From Fidelibacterota bacterium (lineage in GTDB: Bacteria; Marinisomatota; Marinisomatia; Marinisomatales; TCS55): a stretch of DNA of 25,503 nt. Positions 7,956-15,233 of this stretch are shown here, piece by piece; position 1 is the stretch's first letter; the number at the start of each line of letters is the position of its first letter. The translations under genes were made by a program, and so were the position numbers. Under the pieces are notes generated by a model. That model made no database searches, had not been told where the DNA came from, and saw nothing but the letters and a program-made list of their open reading frames with translations. The stretch covers positions 1-25,503 of the forward strand of contig SCKQ01000035.1 of the NCBI GenBank assembly GCA_004124535.1, written 5' to 3'.

Positions 7956-9343
7956 TATTGATGCACCCCCTGCCCCATGGCATCCAGTGCCGCTTCCATG
8001 ACAGCTTCCGTTAATGTTGGATGGGCATGAACGGTGGTGGCTAATTCATGCCATGTGGATTCAAGTGCCTTGGCTATACCCAGTTCAGCGATCATTTCTG
8101 TCGCTTCTGAACAAATGATATGGGCACCCAGCAATTCACCATATTTACTGTCAAATACAAGTTTTACAAATCCAGCCGTATCTCCAGTAGCCATGGCTTT
8201 GCCGCTGCTCTTAAAATCAAACTTGCCGATCTTTACATCATAGCCTTTTTCCTTGGCATCTGATTCTGTCAGACCGATGGATGCTACTTGCGGTTGACAA
8301 TATGTACATCCGGGTATATTGGAGTAATCCACAGGTGTGGTATCATGGCCTGCAGCATGTTCTGCAGCAACATGCCCCTGGGCTGAGGCAACGTGCGCTA
8401 GCCATGGCGGGCCGGTCACATCGCCAATGGCATAAATATTCGGCACAGACGTTTGGTTAAATTCATTGATGGTGATTGCGCCTTTGTCTGTCGCAACACC
8501 CACACCCTCGAGACCTATATTTTCAATATTTCCGGTTACTCCTACTGCAACTAAAGCAATATTACCTTCCAGCGTTTCTTTTTTACCTTTACGTTCTAAA
8601 TGGACCTTAACTTTTGATTTCATCGCAGAAATTTTTGAAACTTTTTCGTCAGTATAAATTTTGATTCCATATTTTTTGAAGTTACGGGCCAATTCTTTGG
8701 AAACAGCTTCATCTTCAACGGGAACAATGCGCGGCATCATTTCGATAAGATGGATCTCCGTGCCGTATTCATTATAGAAGTAAGCGAACTCGACACCGAT
8801 CGCTCCCGATCCTATTATGACCATTTTCTTGGGAATCTTTTTGAGGATCATTGCTTCCTTGTAAGAAATAATGCGCTCGCCATCAAATTCCATCCCTGGA
8901 AATGAACGGGGCCTGCCACCGGTAGCTAAAATGATCTTATCCGCTTTAATGGTTTCTTTTTTCTTACCCTTTGTCACTTCAATAGCAGTTGCAGAAGTCA
9001 GCTTGCCTTCTCCTTCAAGGTGGGTAATGTTGTTTTTCTTCATCAAGAAAGCAATGCCCTTGGACAATTGATCTGCTACTTTACGGCTTCTTGTAATTGT
9101 TGCACCAAAATCAACTGTGTATTTTGGAATGTTTATTCCGTATTGATCGGCATTTTTGATATAATGAAATATTTCAGCATTCTTTAACAGAGCTTTAGTG
9201 GGAATACAGCCCCAATTGAGGCAAATACCCCCTAAACGATCCTTATCGATAATTGCGACTTTTTTCCCTAATTGTGCGGCTCGAATCGCAGCCACATAAC
9301 CACCGGGTCCACTGCCTAAAACTGCAATATCAAATTTTGCCAT
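7955..9343 (-). CDS. lpdA: Dihydrolipoyl dehydrogenase (E3)
   Basis: FAD/NAD-dependent disulfide oxidoreductase that reoxidises dihydrolipoyl groups on E2. It has 462 aa. An N-terminal FAD-binding GSGPGGYVAA (10-19) is followed by the redox disulfide Cys41/Cys46 in GGICLNWGCIPTK. A second dinucleotide fold, IGSGAIGVEFA, is mid-protein. The C-terminal dimer interface carries HAHPTLTEA with the His441-Glu446 active-site pair. Its start lies inside the preceding ABM-domain gene (14-bp overlap) with only a weak AAAAAGA Shine-Dalgarno, so translational coupling is likely. It may serve other lipoyl systems in the cell as well, since no second lpd is visible here. Confidence 0.97.
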   Translation of the reverse strand: MAKFDIAVLGSGPGGYVAAIRAAQLGKKVAIIDKDRLGGICLNWGCIPTKALLKNAEIFHYIKNADQYGINIPKYTVDFGATITRSRKVADQLSKGIAFLMKKNNITHLEGEGKLTSATAIEVTKGKKKETIKADKIILATGGRPRSFPGMEFDGERIISYKEAMILKKIPKKMVIIGSGAIGVEFAYFYNEYGTEIHLIEMMPRIVPVEDEAVSKELARNFKKYGIKIYTDEKVSKISAMKSKVKVHLERKGKKETLEGNIALVAVGVTGNIENIGLEGVGVATDKGAITINEFNQTSVPNIYAIGDVTGPPWLAHVASAQGHVAAEHAAGHDTTPVDYSNIPGCTYCQPQVASIGLTESDAKEKGYDVKIGKFDFKSSGKAMATGDTAGFVKLVFDSKYGELLGAHIICSEATEMIAELGIAKALESTWHELATTVHAHPTLTEAVMEAALDAMGQGVHQ

Positions 9344-9656
9344 AGTCTTTTTCTACTTTTGCTATTCGTAGGAAATAATTTTCATACCAAATTGCTCTTC
9401 CGCGCTTTTTGACTTTCTTATGTACAGGATGATTACGCCAGGCGGCAATGGATTCTTTATCTTTCCAGTAAACGCTTGTGATACCCTTGCCAGATTCGTC
9501 ACGAACCGAATCAACTTCTAAAAACCCCGGCTGTTTATTAGCCAAAGCGACCATTTTAGCAGAAGTTCTTTCATATTCTTCTTTTTCTTTGCCAGTATGC
9601 TGGGAAGTAAAAATGACGGCGTAATAGGGTGGTTTAGGTGTATTTGCTAATGCCAT
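9330..9656 (-). CDS. ABM-fold (antibiotic biosynthesis monooxygenase-like) protein
   Basis: A 108-aa cytosolic protein with the small ferredoxin-like fold of the ABM family. YYAVIFTSQ starts strand 1, FLEVDSVRD is in the centre, and TSVYWKDKESIAAWRNHPVH followed by IWYENYFLRIAKVEKDY matches the typical C-terminal half. The W..HP.H and WYENY segments are characteristic of the YgiN/ABM group. Members include quinone monooxygenases, haem-degrading enzymes and many proteins of unknown function, and I cannot choose between these. It starts 1 bp after the folE stop, has a GAGG 10 nt upstream, and overlaps lpd by 14 bp. It therefore links the pterin genes to the dehydrogenase operon in one transcript. 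Confidence 0.8.
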   Translation of the reverse strand: MALANTPKPPYYAVIFTSQHTGKEKEEYERTSAKMVALANKQPGFLEVDSVRDESGKGITSVYWKDKESIAAWRNHPVHKKVKKRGRAIWYENYFLRIAKVEKDYGKI

Positions 9657-9657
9657 T

Positions 9658-10227
9658 TTAAAATTGCCTCATTCTTATTATGCTTAAAAATTCAGACCGT
9701 GTTTCGGCGGAGTCCCGGAATTGGCCCAGCATGGCTGAAGTTGTTGCAAAACTGTTTTGCTTTTCCACACCCCGCATCTGCATGCATAAATGCCTTCCTT
9801 CCATGACCACACCCACACCGATGGGATCCAGGATATCCATAAGCGTTTCTGCAATCTGGCTTGTCAGGCGTTCCTGAACCTGAAGCCGTTGTGAAAAAGC
9901 ATCTACGATTCTTGGTATTTTAGATAAACCAATGATTTTTTTGTTTGACAAATAACCCACATGGCAGCGGCCAAAAAACGGAATCATATGGTGTTCACAC
10001 ATACTGAAAAACTCAATATCCCGCACCACAACCATTTCACTGCAGTCTTCTTCAAAAATAGCACCATTGACGATTTCCTCAACATTGGCACGGTAACCCT
10101 GGGAAAAGAAATCCCAAGCTTTTGCAACACGTTCCGGTGTATTGATTAATCCTTCACGCGTTGGGTCTTCACCAATTTCAATCAATAATAATTTTGTTAT
10201 TTCTTGTAGTTTTTTATGATCCTTCAT
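9658..10227 (-). CDS. folE: GTP cyclohydrolase I
   Basis: Converts GTP to 7,8-dihydroneopterin triphosphate, the first step to folate, tetrahydrobiopterin and 7-deazaguanines. Using the ATG at 10227 it has 189 aa, matching the family. An in-frame ATG at 10254 would add 9 residues. I prefer 10227 because GGAAGGAA sits 6 nt before it. The zinc ligands are Cys77 and His80 in [11 protein letters not shown], and Cys148 in [14 protein letters not shown] and the C-terminal TRSEFLS are also typical. The gene overlaps the upstream transporter gene by 14 bp, forming a trio with the QueD-like and YhhQ-like genes. The context suggests pterin/deazapurine metabolism, but folate supply is equally possible. 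Confidence 0.96.
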   Translation of the reverse strand: MKDHKKLQEITKLLLIEIGEDPTREGLINTPERVAKAWDFFSQGYRANVEEIVNGAIFEEDCSEMVVVRDIEFFSMCEHHMIPFFGRCHVGYLSNKKIIGLSKIPRIVDAFSQRLQVQERLTSQIAETLMDILDPIGVGVVMEGRHLCMQMRGVEKQNSFATTSAMLGQFRDSAETRSEFLSIIRMRQF

Positions 10228-10897
10228 TAGCAATTCCTTCCTGGTAAGGCGCAATGTCGACTTTCCCTTTTAGCAAATGGATCACACCATAAATAATAGG
10301 CGTATCCAAAAGAGCAACAAGCACCTTAAATAAAAATCCGTTTTCTAATAATGGCAAAAAGCGACTCCATTCAATCACTCCGGCAAGACAAAGTAATGAT
10401 AAAACTGCAGCTGTATCAACAAACTGGCTGACAATAGTAGAGGCATTATTTCTTAACCAGAGATGCTTCCCTTTGGTCAGGCGTTTCCAAAAATGAAACA
10501 TTCTGATATCGATGAATTGTGCAGTTAAATACGCTACCATGGAAGCAAACACCGCCGGCCCAAAAAGTCCAAAGACGCGGTTAAACGTTTCTGAATCAAC
10601 CGGCGACCATTCAGTTTGTGGTACTGCATCGGCTAATAAAATGATACCCATAACAAAAATCGAAGCTGCTAAACCTGCAAAGACAACCTGGTCTGCTTTT
10701 TTTTTGCCAAATAATTCTGAAATTAAATCGGTTACTAAAAACGTTATGGGGTATGGCAATATGCCTACTGAAATCTCAAATGTATAAATTCCAAACGGTG
10801 TCCAAGTGAAAAATTTTTGAAAAATGAGGTTTGAACACACCAAGGATGCAATAAATATACCTGCTAATATCAGGTACAATCTGTTTTTGAAATCCAT
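10214..10897 (-). CDS. yhhQ: Queuosine-precursor transporter, YhhQ/VUT family
   Basis: Inner-membrane protein of 227 aa with about six hydrophobic segments: roughly 8-28, 40-58, 72-90, 112-130, 155-178 and 188-208. The segment [20 protein letters not shown] (46-65) is the signature of the YhhQ (COG1738) family, whose characterised members import preQ0 or preQ1 for queuosine biosynthesis. The acidic TDLISE and later FVDTAAVL are also typical. Its ATG shares a base with the TGA of the upstream QueD-like gene (TGATG), and folE begins within its 3' end. Linkage to a pterin-type enzyme supports a 7-deazaguanine role. Specificity for preQ0 versus preQ1 or queuine cannot be read from sequence. Confidence 0.9.
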   Translation of the reverse strand: MDFKNRLYLILAGIFIASLVCSNLIFQKFFTWTPFGIYTFEISVGILPYPITFLVTDLISELFGKKKADQVVFAGLAASIFVMGIILLADAVPQTEWSPVDSETFNRVFGLFGPAVFASMVAYLTAQFIDIRMFHFWKRLTKGKHLWLRNNASTIVSQFVDTAAVLSLLCLAGVIEWSRFLPLLENGFLFKVLVALLDTPIIYGVIHLLKGKVDIAPYQEGIANEGS

Positions 10898-11307
10898 CAG
10901 CAGCAGTTAGGCCCATAATAATCAGTCGATATAGTAGGAGTTTCGCGTAAGCGAATACGATGCAATTCAGCACCCTGAAGTTTTGGTGCAATTGTCTCCC
11001 AAATAAAAACAACTATATTTTCAGTAGACGGCTGTTTATTCATAAACCAGGGAATATCCTTTTCAATTTGCGAATGATCAAGTACAGCTATGATGTCTTC
11101 TTGAACTAATTGTTTTAAATGATATAAATCAACAATAAATCCTGTATCTGGATTTACTTCACCTTTAACGGTCACTTCCAGGATATAATTATGGCCGTGA
11201 ACCTTGGCATCTTCTTTAAAGATCTCTACGTTCTTTTCTGCACTCCAATTTGCATGCCCATACTGGTGAGCAGCACAAAAATGGAATGTTTTTGTGAGAA
11301 ATTGCAT
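10897..11307 (-). CDS. COG0720 (QueD / 6-pyruvoyl-tetrahydropterin synthase-like) protein, atypical active site
   Basis: A 136-aa T-fold enzyme of the 6-carboxy/6-pyruvoyl-tetrahydropterin synthase superfamily, which normally acts on the product of GTP cyclohydrolase I. Zinc ligands are recognisable: His14 in FCAAHQYG, and His37 and His39 in VHGHNY. VDLYHLK, LDHSQI and the C-terminal RLRETPT also match the fold. In QueD and PTPS the catalytic Cys precedes HGH in CxxxHGH. Here that position is Asp33 (EDAKVHGH), and no Glu occupies the ExxHGH position of PTPS-III either. A cysteine instead lies at residue 11, three before the first zinc His. The reaction is therefore uncertain: QueD-like, folate-type or divergent. 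It is the first gene of a folE operon, with no Shine-Dalgarno and a palindrome just upstream. Confidence 0.88.
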   Translation of the reverse strand: MQFLTKTFHFCAAHQYGHANWSAEKNVEIFKEDAKVHGHNYILEVTVKGEVNPDTGFIVDLYHLKQLVQEDIIAVLDHSQIEKDIPWFMNKQPSTENIVVFIWETIAPKLQGAELHRIRLRETPTISTDYYGPNCC

Positions 11308-11314
11308 TTTATAT

Positions 11315-11331
11315 ATTTGTATAATACAAAT
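11315..11331. promoter_or_regulatory. 17-bp palindrome upstream of the QueD-like gene
   Basis: ATTTGTAT-A-ATACAAAT is a perfect palindrome with 8-bp arms, 8 bp upstream of the ATG, in the 77-bp gap between nth and the QueD-like gene. On the minus strand its centre reads TATTAT, a possible -10 element that would start transcription only about 6 nt before the ATG. No Shine-Dalgarno is present, which fits a nearly leaderless mRNA. It could be an operator overlapping the promoter. No clear -35 is visible and AT-rich palindromes are easy to find by chance. Confidence 0.4.
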
Positions 11332-11384
11332 GTTTTAACACTTTTAAATTAACAAGTAATAATTGGGGTACAAATGAGTTTTAT

Positions 11385-12029
11385 TTAATTGATTGCCGAC
11401 GGACAGAGAGCATTCAAAATACATTTTCTGCATTCTGGTCTCCGGGCGATACACACCGCTCTACCGTGATCTATTACCAGGTGAGTCAATTTTACCCAGT
11501 CTTTTTTTTCAAATATGTCCATCAGTTCAAATTCTATCTTTTTTGGATCCCTTGATTGAGTAAACCCTAATAGATTCATAATCCTTACCATATGTGTATC
11601 AATAACCATTGACTGCACACCATAATATTCACCCAAAATACAATTAGCGGTTTTACGTCCGACACCCGGCAGCTTTATCAACTCTGTCATTGTCCCGGGA
11701 ACAATACCATTGCGCTCTTCCACAATTTTTAAACTGGCGCCTTGGATACTGCGTGCTTTTTGATTGTGATAGCCACAGGAATGGATATTATCAGCTAACT
11801 CATTTACTTCACAATAGGCGTAATCTTCAGGAGAACGGTATTTCCTAAATAGATCTTTCGTAACAATATTGACACGATGATCCGTGCATTGCGCTGATAA
11901 AATTGTGGCCACCAATAATTCATGAACACTGTTATAATTTAGTGAACATTTGGCATTGGGATATTCCTTATAGAGCAATTGAACGACTTTTACTGCGCGT
12001 TTAATTTTTCGGGCTTTACTTTCCCGCAT
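11385..12029 (-). CDS. nth: Endonuclease III (DNA glycosylase/AP lyase)
   Basis: Base-excision repair enzyme that removes oxidised pyrimidines and cleaves the abasic site. It has 214 aa, normal length. Motifs are LLVATILSAQCTD (38-50), the helix-hairpin-helix LPGVGRKTAN (120-129) with catalytic Lys126, and VIDTHMVRI with catalytic Asp144. The C-terminal 4Fe-4S loop Cx6Cx2Cx5C uses Cys193, 200, 203 and 209. The start ATG shares one base with the stop of the receiver-like gene (TAATG), so it is the last gene of the 15.8-11.4 kb run. An atypical basic N-terminus (RESKARKIKRAVK) precedes the first helix. Confidence 0.97.
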   Translation of the reverse strand: MRESKARKIKRAVKVVQLLYKEYPNAKCSLNYNSVHELLVATILSAQCTDHRVNIVTKDLFRKYRSPEDYAYCEVNELADNIHSCGYHNQKARSIQGASLKIVEERNGIVPGTMTELIKLPGVGRKTANCILGEYYGVQSMVIDTHMVRIMNLLGFTQSRDPKKIEFELMDIFEKKDWVKLTHLVIDHGRAVCIARRPECRKCILNALCPSAIN

Positions 12030-12358
12030 TACTTTTCAATAAATGTAGACAGATTTTTTACCAATGATGAACGCGGTAATATAACGGTGCAGCCAGCTGT
12101 TTTGAACTTTTCATGGTGCTCTTTTAACACCTGTTTCATGTAGCCGACGATCCGAATACCTTTTCGATCAGTCGCCATTTGATGGATAAAAAATTCATTC
12201 CCTGTTTCTCTGTTGTCGAGGTCAATAATCACCAGTTTTGTATTTTCAGATAGATCTGCATTCTTCTCACAGAATTTAAAGGTAGAATCCAATTCAGTTA
12301 GTTTGGACGAAACTTTTGTTCCCAATTCAAAATCTTTAATAAATAAGCCTACATTCAT
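12029..12358 (-). CDS. Degenerate response-regulator receiver-like protein
   Basis: A 109-aa cytosolic protein whose pattern looks like a lone CheY-type receiver fold. NVGLFIKDF would be strand 1, KLVIIDLDN strand 3 with Asp46 at the phosphoacceptor position, GIRIVGYMK strand 4 and CTVILPRSSL strand 5. The signature residues are eroded. The N-terminal acidic pair is reduced to Asp9, the strand-4 Thr/Ser is absent (VGYMK), and the strand-5 Lys is Arg96 (LPRS). There is no output domain. It is likely a pseudo-receiver acting by protein interaction, if the fold call is right. It starts 2 bp after the DUF309 stop with GGAG 11 nt upstream, and its stop shares a base with the nth start. Partner and role are unknown. 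Confidence 0.55.
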   Translation of the reverse strand: MNVGLFIKDFELGTKVSSKLTELDSTFKFCEKNADLSENTKLVIIDLDNRETGNEFFIHQMATDRKGIRIVGYMKQVLKEHHEKFKTAGCTVILPRSSLVKNLSTFIEK

Positions 12359-12360
12359 CG

Positions 12361-12726
12361 TTAAATCAACTCCGGTATTAAGTCCCAGTTAAAATTAGAG
12401 GAATTACCAATTTTAACATATTCCTTTTGGATTGTTATTAAGCATTCTTTCAAACTGTCCACATCAATATTTCTCTGTACTCCTGAATAATCATCAAATT
12501 TTTCCAGGCATTTGCGCAGCAACCCTTTAGCGCCATTAAGATTTTTATTTTGGAGATGAAAAAAACTCACTGACATTTGGATCAAGCCCTGAATAAATCG
12601 TCTGTCTTCAAAATGATAATCGGACCATAGATCTTCCCAATGTTCATGGGCATCAAAATATTCACCACTGTGGTAAGCTTCCAAACCCCGTAAAAACAGA
12701 TCTTCCATCCTGGCTTCATCATGCAC
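12361..12726 (-). CDS. DUF309 domain protein
   Basis: A 121-aa, all-helical, acidic cytosolic protein. The segment FLRGLEAYHSGEYFDAHE (from about residue 11), then HWEDLW and RRFIQGLIQMSV, is the recognisable signature of DUF309 (COG1547). The conserved G.YFDAHE.WE and QG.IQ positions suggest a shared binding or metal site, but the family has no established function. The start used is GTG at 12726, overlapping the preceding MBL gene by 8 bp, with GGTGA about 8 nt upstream. An internal ATG at 12708 (MEDLFLRG) is a reasonable alternative. It is followed by the receiver-like gene after 2 bp. Confidence 0.85.
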   Translation of the reverse strand: MHDEARMEDLFLRGLEAYHSGEYFDAHEHWEDLWSDYHFEDRRFIQGLIQMSVSFFHLQNKNLNGAKGLLRKCLEKFDDYSGVQRNIDVDSLKECLITIQKEYVKIGNSSNFNWDLIPELI

Positions 12727-13567
12727 TGATAATCACCGAATCTTTTAATCTATAGTGTTTGCCATCGAATTGAACTGTTGCCGCTTGATGAACGGGATCG
12801 TGTTCAAAAAAGATGATCCATTCTTCATCCACAATTGTTGGCAAAATTTCACCCTTTTCCTGTACAGTCTGTGCCGGATGGATATCATAGGCCATCACCC
12901 AGGGTAATGGAATGTGCGCCGCCATGGGGATGAGGTCTGCCATATATATGAGATTATTCGTTGAATCACCAATAATGGGATGCATCAAACCTGTAGTGTG
13001 TCCATAGGTTAAATGATTTTCTATTTCAGGAAGAAATGACTCCTTACCATCAACAAAATGTATCATATTATTTTCTAACAAGACTGACCAATCAGCACTC
13101 ATAAAACTGCCAGCATCCTTTTCGCTGGGTGAATTGGCCAACTCCCAGTTTTCATTTTGCACCCAATAAGTCGCGTTTGGGAAAACTGGTTCCAGTTTTC
13201 CCGCAACGATTTTTGTGTTTCCGCCTACATGATCAAAATGGAGATGAGTGCAGTATACATCTGTAATGTCCCTTGGAGTAAAGTTGTACTTGGCCAAGGA
13301 TTTTTCCAAATTCAGATTATCCAGTTCGATGCGGTAAATATCCCTGAATTTTTCCTGCCATTTCGTACCATTGCCTGTGTCCACAATTATTTTGTGATCA
13401 TCACTGACCAAGAGTAGTGAGCGCGTAACCATGGTAATGCGGTTCTGTTCATCGGCTGGCACTTCTTTTTCCCAAAGTGGTTTTGGGATGATACCAAACA
13501 TGGCACCGCCGTCCAAGGCAAATTCACTGGTTTCTATGCTGTAGAGTTGATAAGAACCGATTAGCAT
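12719..13567 (-). CDS. Metallo-beta-lactamase-fold hydrolase
   Basis: A cytosolic MBL-superfamily enzyme of about 282 aa. The metal-binding HxHxDH is present as THLHFDHVGGN (about residues 107-117). It is followed by YGHTTGLMHPII with a third-site His (about 190), the bridging Asp in YMADLIP (about 211) and a C-terminal FFEHDP with another His. IIVDTGNG before the first motif is typical. The overall pattern (H-x-H-x-DH, GHT.G, AD) resembles the lactonase/quorum-quenching and RNase Z-like small hydrolases; the substrate cannot be told. I start at the ATG at 13567, two bases after the upstream stop, but a TTG two codons earlier is possible. No signal peptide. Confidence 0.88.
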   Translation of the reverse strand: MLIGSYQLYSIETSEFALDGGAMFGIIPKPLWEKEVPADEQNRITMVTRSLLLVSDDHKIIVDTGNGTKWQEKFRDIYRIELDNLNLEKSLAKYNFTPRDITDVYCTHLHFDHVGGNTKIVAGKLEPVFPNATYWVQNENWELANSPSEKDAGSFMSADWSVLLENNMIHFVDGKESFLPEIENHLTYGHTTGLMHPIIGDSTNNLIYMADLIPMAAHIPLPWVMAYDIHPAQTVQEKGEILPTIVDEEWIIFFEHDPVHQAATVQFDGKHYRLKDSVIISA

Positions 13568-13569
13568 GA

Positions 13570-14517
13570 TCAAGAGGCTGTAAAATTAATACATTGAGCG
13601 ATTCGGGGAAATGATTCAGGTGCGGATGTTTTTGCAATACCCCGTAAACCTTCCAGTTCAATAATCTTTACAACAGCAACATGCCCTTTATGATTGTCAA
13701 TTATATCCTCTGCCAAATCAATAAAAAAGCGGCCGCTGTTATTGATATAATCAGTTAATCCTGTTGAATCCGTTTCTGCAACTTCAGCATTTTTAAATGC
13801 TCGTTTATCCAGCCAGGATGAAATTGATTTTCTATAGCTTTCAATGCGTATATAATCACAATCCCATAGCCTGTCCATAGCAGAAAATGTTGGCCATAAT
13901 CCGTGGAGTTTATCCGATAAAACAGCGTTTAAATGATCTTGTGGCTTTTGTGATATCACTGGAGTTTGCTGTTGCAAATGACCTTTGAAAATTTCATTTA
14001 TCATTGAGCGGGCATAAGCCCACAACATTTCTTTATCCTGGAGGAATTGATAACTCCGCAACCAATGATATGTGAACAATCCTAGTGAGGCGATATCATG
14101 CAGTGCTAATTCGGTCAGCAACTCAAGTATGGCTGGTGATTTATCGGAAGCTAACAATTGTTTAGCCGTTTCCAACTCTGCTGCTTCTTTATTTCCAGAC
14201 ATAAGAGCTTCTTCAACTTCATCAACAAAAACTGTCATCCCAAAACCGGCTTTTATTACGTTATTTAAAATGTGTTCATCGTCATCTCTTTTGGAAAATT
14301 GATTTATATAATTTTCAGACATTTTTAAAAGATTTTGTGAGGGATTACCTCTATCATCACCAATAATATTTTTTACCGCATTTACAACAATGAGCGGATG
14401 GTCATTGGGCTGCCCATTAAATTCTGCTATTACAGCTTGCGCAATCAGGCTGTTAATTCTATGGACTAAGCCCTGCCTATCCTGTGTTATGGATTCAGGA
14501 GATTTTTTTGCTGGCAT
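13570..14517 (-). CDS. Uncharacterised 315-aa helical protein
   Basis: I do not recognise this family. The protein is soluble, acidic to neutral, without signal peptide or membrane helix, and predicted by eye to be mostly alpha-helical. Features include a basic, Lys-rich N-terminus (MPAKKSPESITQDR), a Gln/Asp-rich patch near 180-190, an aromatic stretch (HGLWPTFSAMDRLWDCDYIRIESY, roughly 205-228) and a C-terminal CINFTAS. It has no nucleotide-binding or metal motif that I can see. It lies 20 bp after the lipoprotein gene with no Shine-Dalgarno, and ends 2 bp before the MBL start, so it is co-transcribed with MBL-DUF309-receiver-nth. It is a candidate for a lineage-specific gene. Confidence 0.75.
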   Translation of the reverse strand: MPAKKSPESITQDRQGLVHRINSLIAQAVIAEFNGQPNDHPLIVVNAVKNIIGDDRGNPSQNLLKMSENYINQFSKRDDDEHILNNVIKAGFGMTVFVDEVEEALMSGNKEAAELETAKQLLASDKSPAILELLTELALHDIASLGLFTYHWLRSYQFLQDKEMLWAYARSMINEIFKGHLQQQTPVISQKPQDHLNAVLSDKLHGLWPTFSAMDRLWDCDYIRIESYRKSISSWLDKRAFKNAEVAETDSTGLTDYINNSGRFFIDLAEDIIDNHKGHVAVVKIIELEGLRGIAKTSAPESFPRIAQCINFTAS

Positions 14518-14537
14518 AGCTGGTTAAATTAAATGCG

Positions 14538-15233
14538 CTAGTCTGCGGCGGTCGGAGGTGTCATCTCCAGGTTTACATAAACACGGAAAGAAATACCGGT
14601 AAGCCGTGAATATTCCGTAGGTAACCCTGAAGCCGGATCAGTATGAGGCTTGTCTCCATAACGCCTTTTGAGATTGACATCATTCTTGACAGTATCATTC
14701 CATTTGAAATCAAAAATATTGGTTATGGGCATGGAACTAAAATCATGGTTATAACCTATTTCATAGCCCCATCTGTCATTGGGCTGACCACCTAGTAAGA
14801 AACCGATTCGTGAACTGGAGCCACCGGTAATTCCTTTGGCAATATACATCATGCGCAGTCCCCACCAGGAAATTGCCCCGGGTGTATCATCTTTATTAAC
14901 GCGCTGCTTGAATTTGTAATAGGTAAAGTCGGTATTATAATTGGGGTTCAAACTCCAGGCCAAATTCATCACATCCCATTTATTGTCTTTGGTGTACAAG
15001 ATCCTGCTGTAATCAAATCCAGTACCATAAATCGCCGGGCCGACCCGGATACCGATATCATCCTTATCGCTCAGTCCATAGCGGTACCAGAGGTAAGGGA
15101 AGACATTCTCCGCAGACCAACTCCAGCCATAGCGCTTCTCTCCTTGCGCCATGGGAGTTGTACTGACAGTGGGATGAGTGGCGCAGCCACCAAGAATAAA
15201 GATTATAAAAATAATGAGCAGTTGATGTTTCAT
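14538..15233 (-). CDS. Predicted outer-membrane lipoprotein, beta-rich
   Basis: A 231-aa exported protein with a signal sequence of about 16 hydrophobic residues ending in the lipobox LGGC (lipidated Cys17), so it is probably anchored in the outer or inner membrane. After that, alternating aromatic/polar strands such as WSAENVFPYLWYRYGL, IGIRVGPAIYG and SRIGFLLGG suggest a small beta-barrel or beta-sandwich. The C-terminus ISFRVYVNLEM looks like a terminal strand followed by a TPPTAAD tail. The family is not recognised. The start at 15233 shares A with the CBS gene TGA (TGATG); a TTG one codon upstream is the alternative. Confidence 0.75.
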   Translation of the reverse strand: MKHQLLIIFIIFILGGCATHPTVSTTPMAQGEKRYGWSWSAENVFPYLWYRYGLSDKDDIGIRVGPAIYGTGFDYSRILYTKDNKWDVMNLAWSLNPNYNTDFTYYKFKQRVNKDDTPGAISWWGLRMMYIAKGITGGSSSRIGFLLGGQPNDRWGYEIGYNHDFSSMPITNIFDFKWNDTVKNDVNLKRRYGDKPHTDPASGLPTEYSRLTGISFRVYVNLEMTPPTAAD

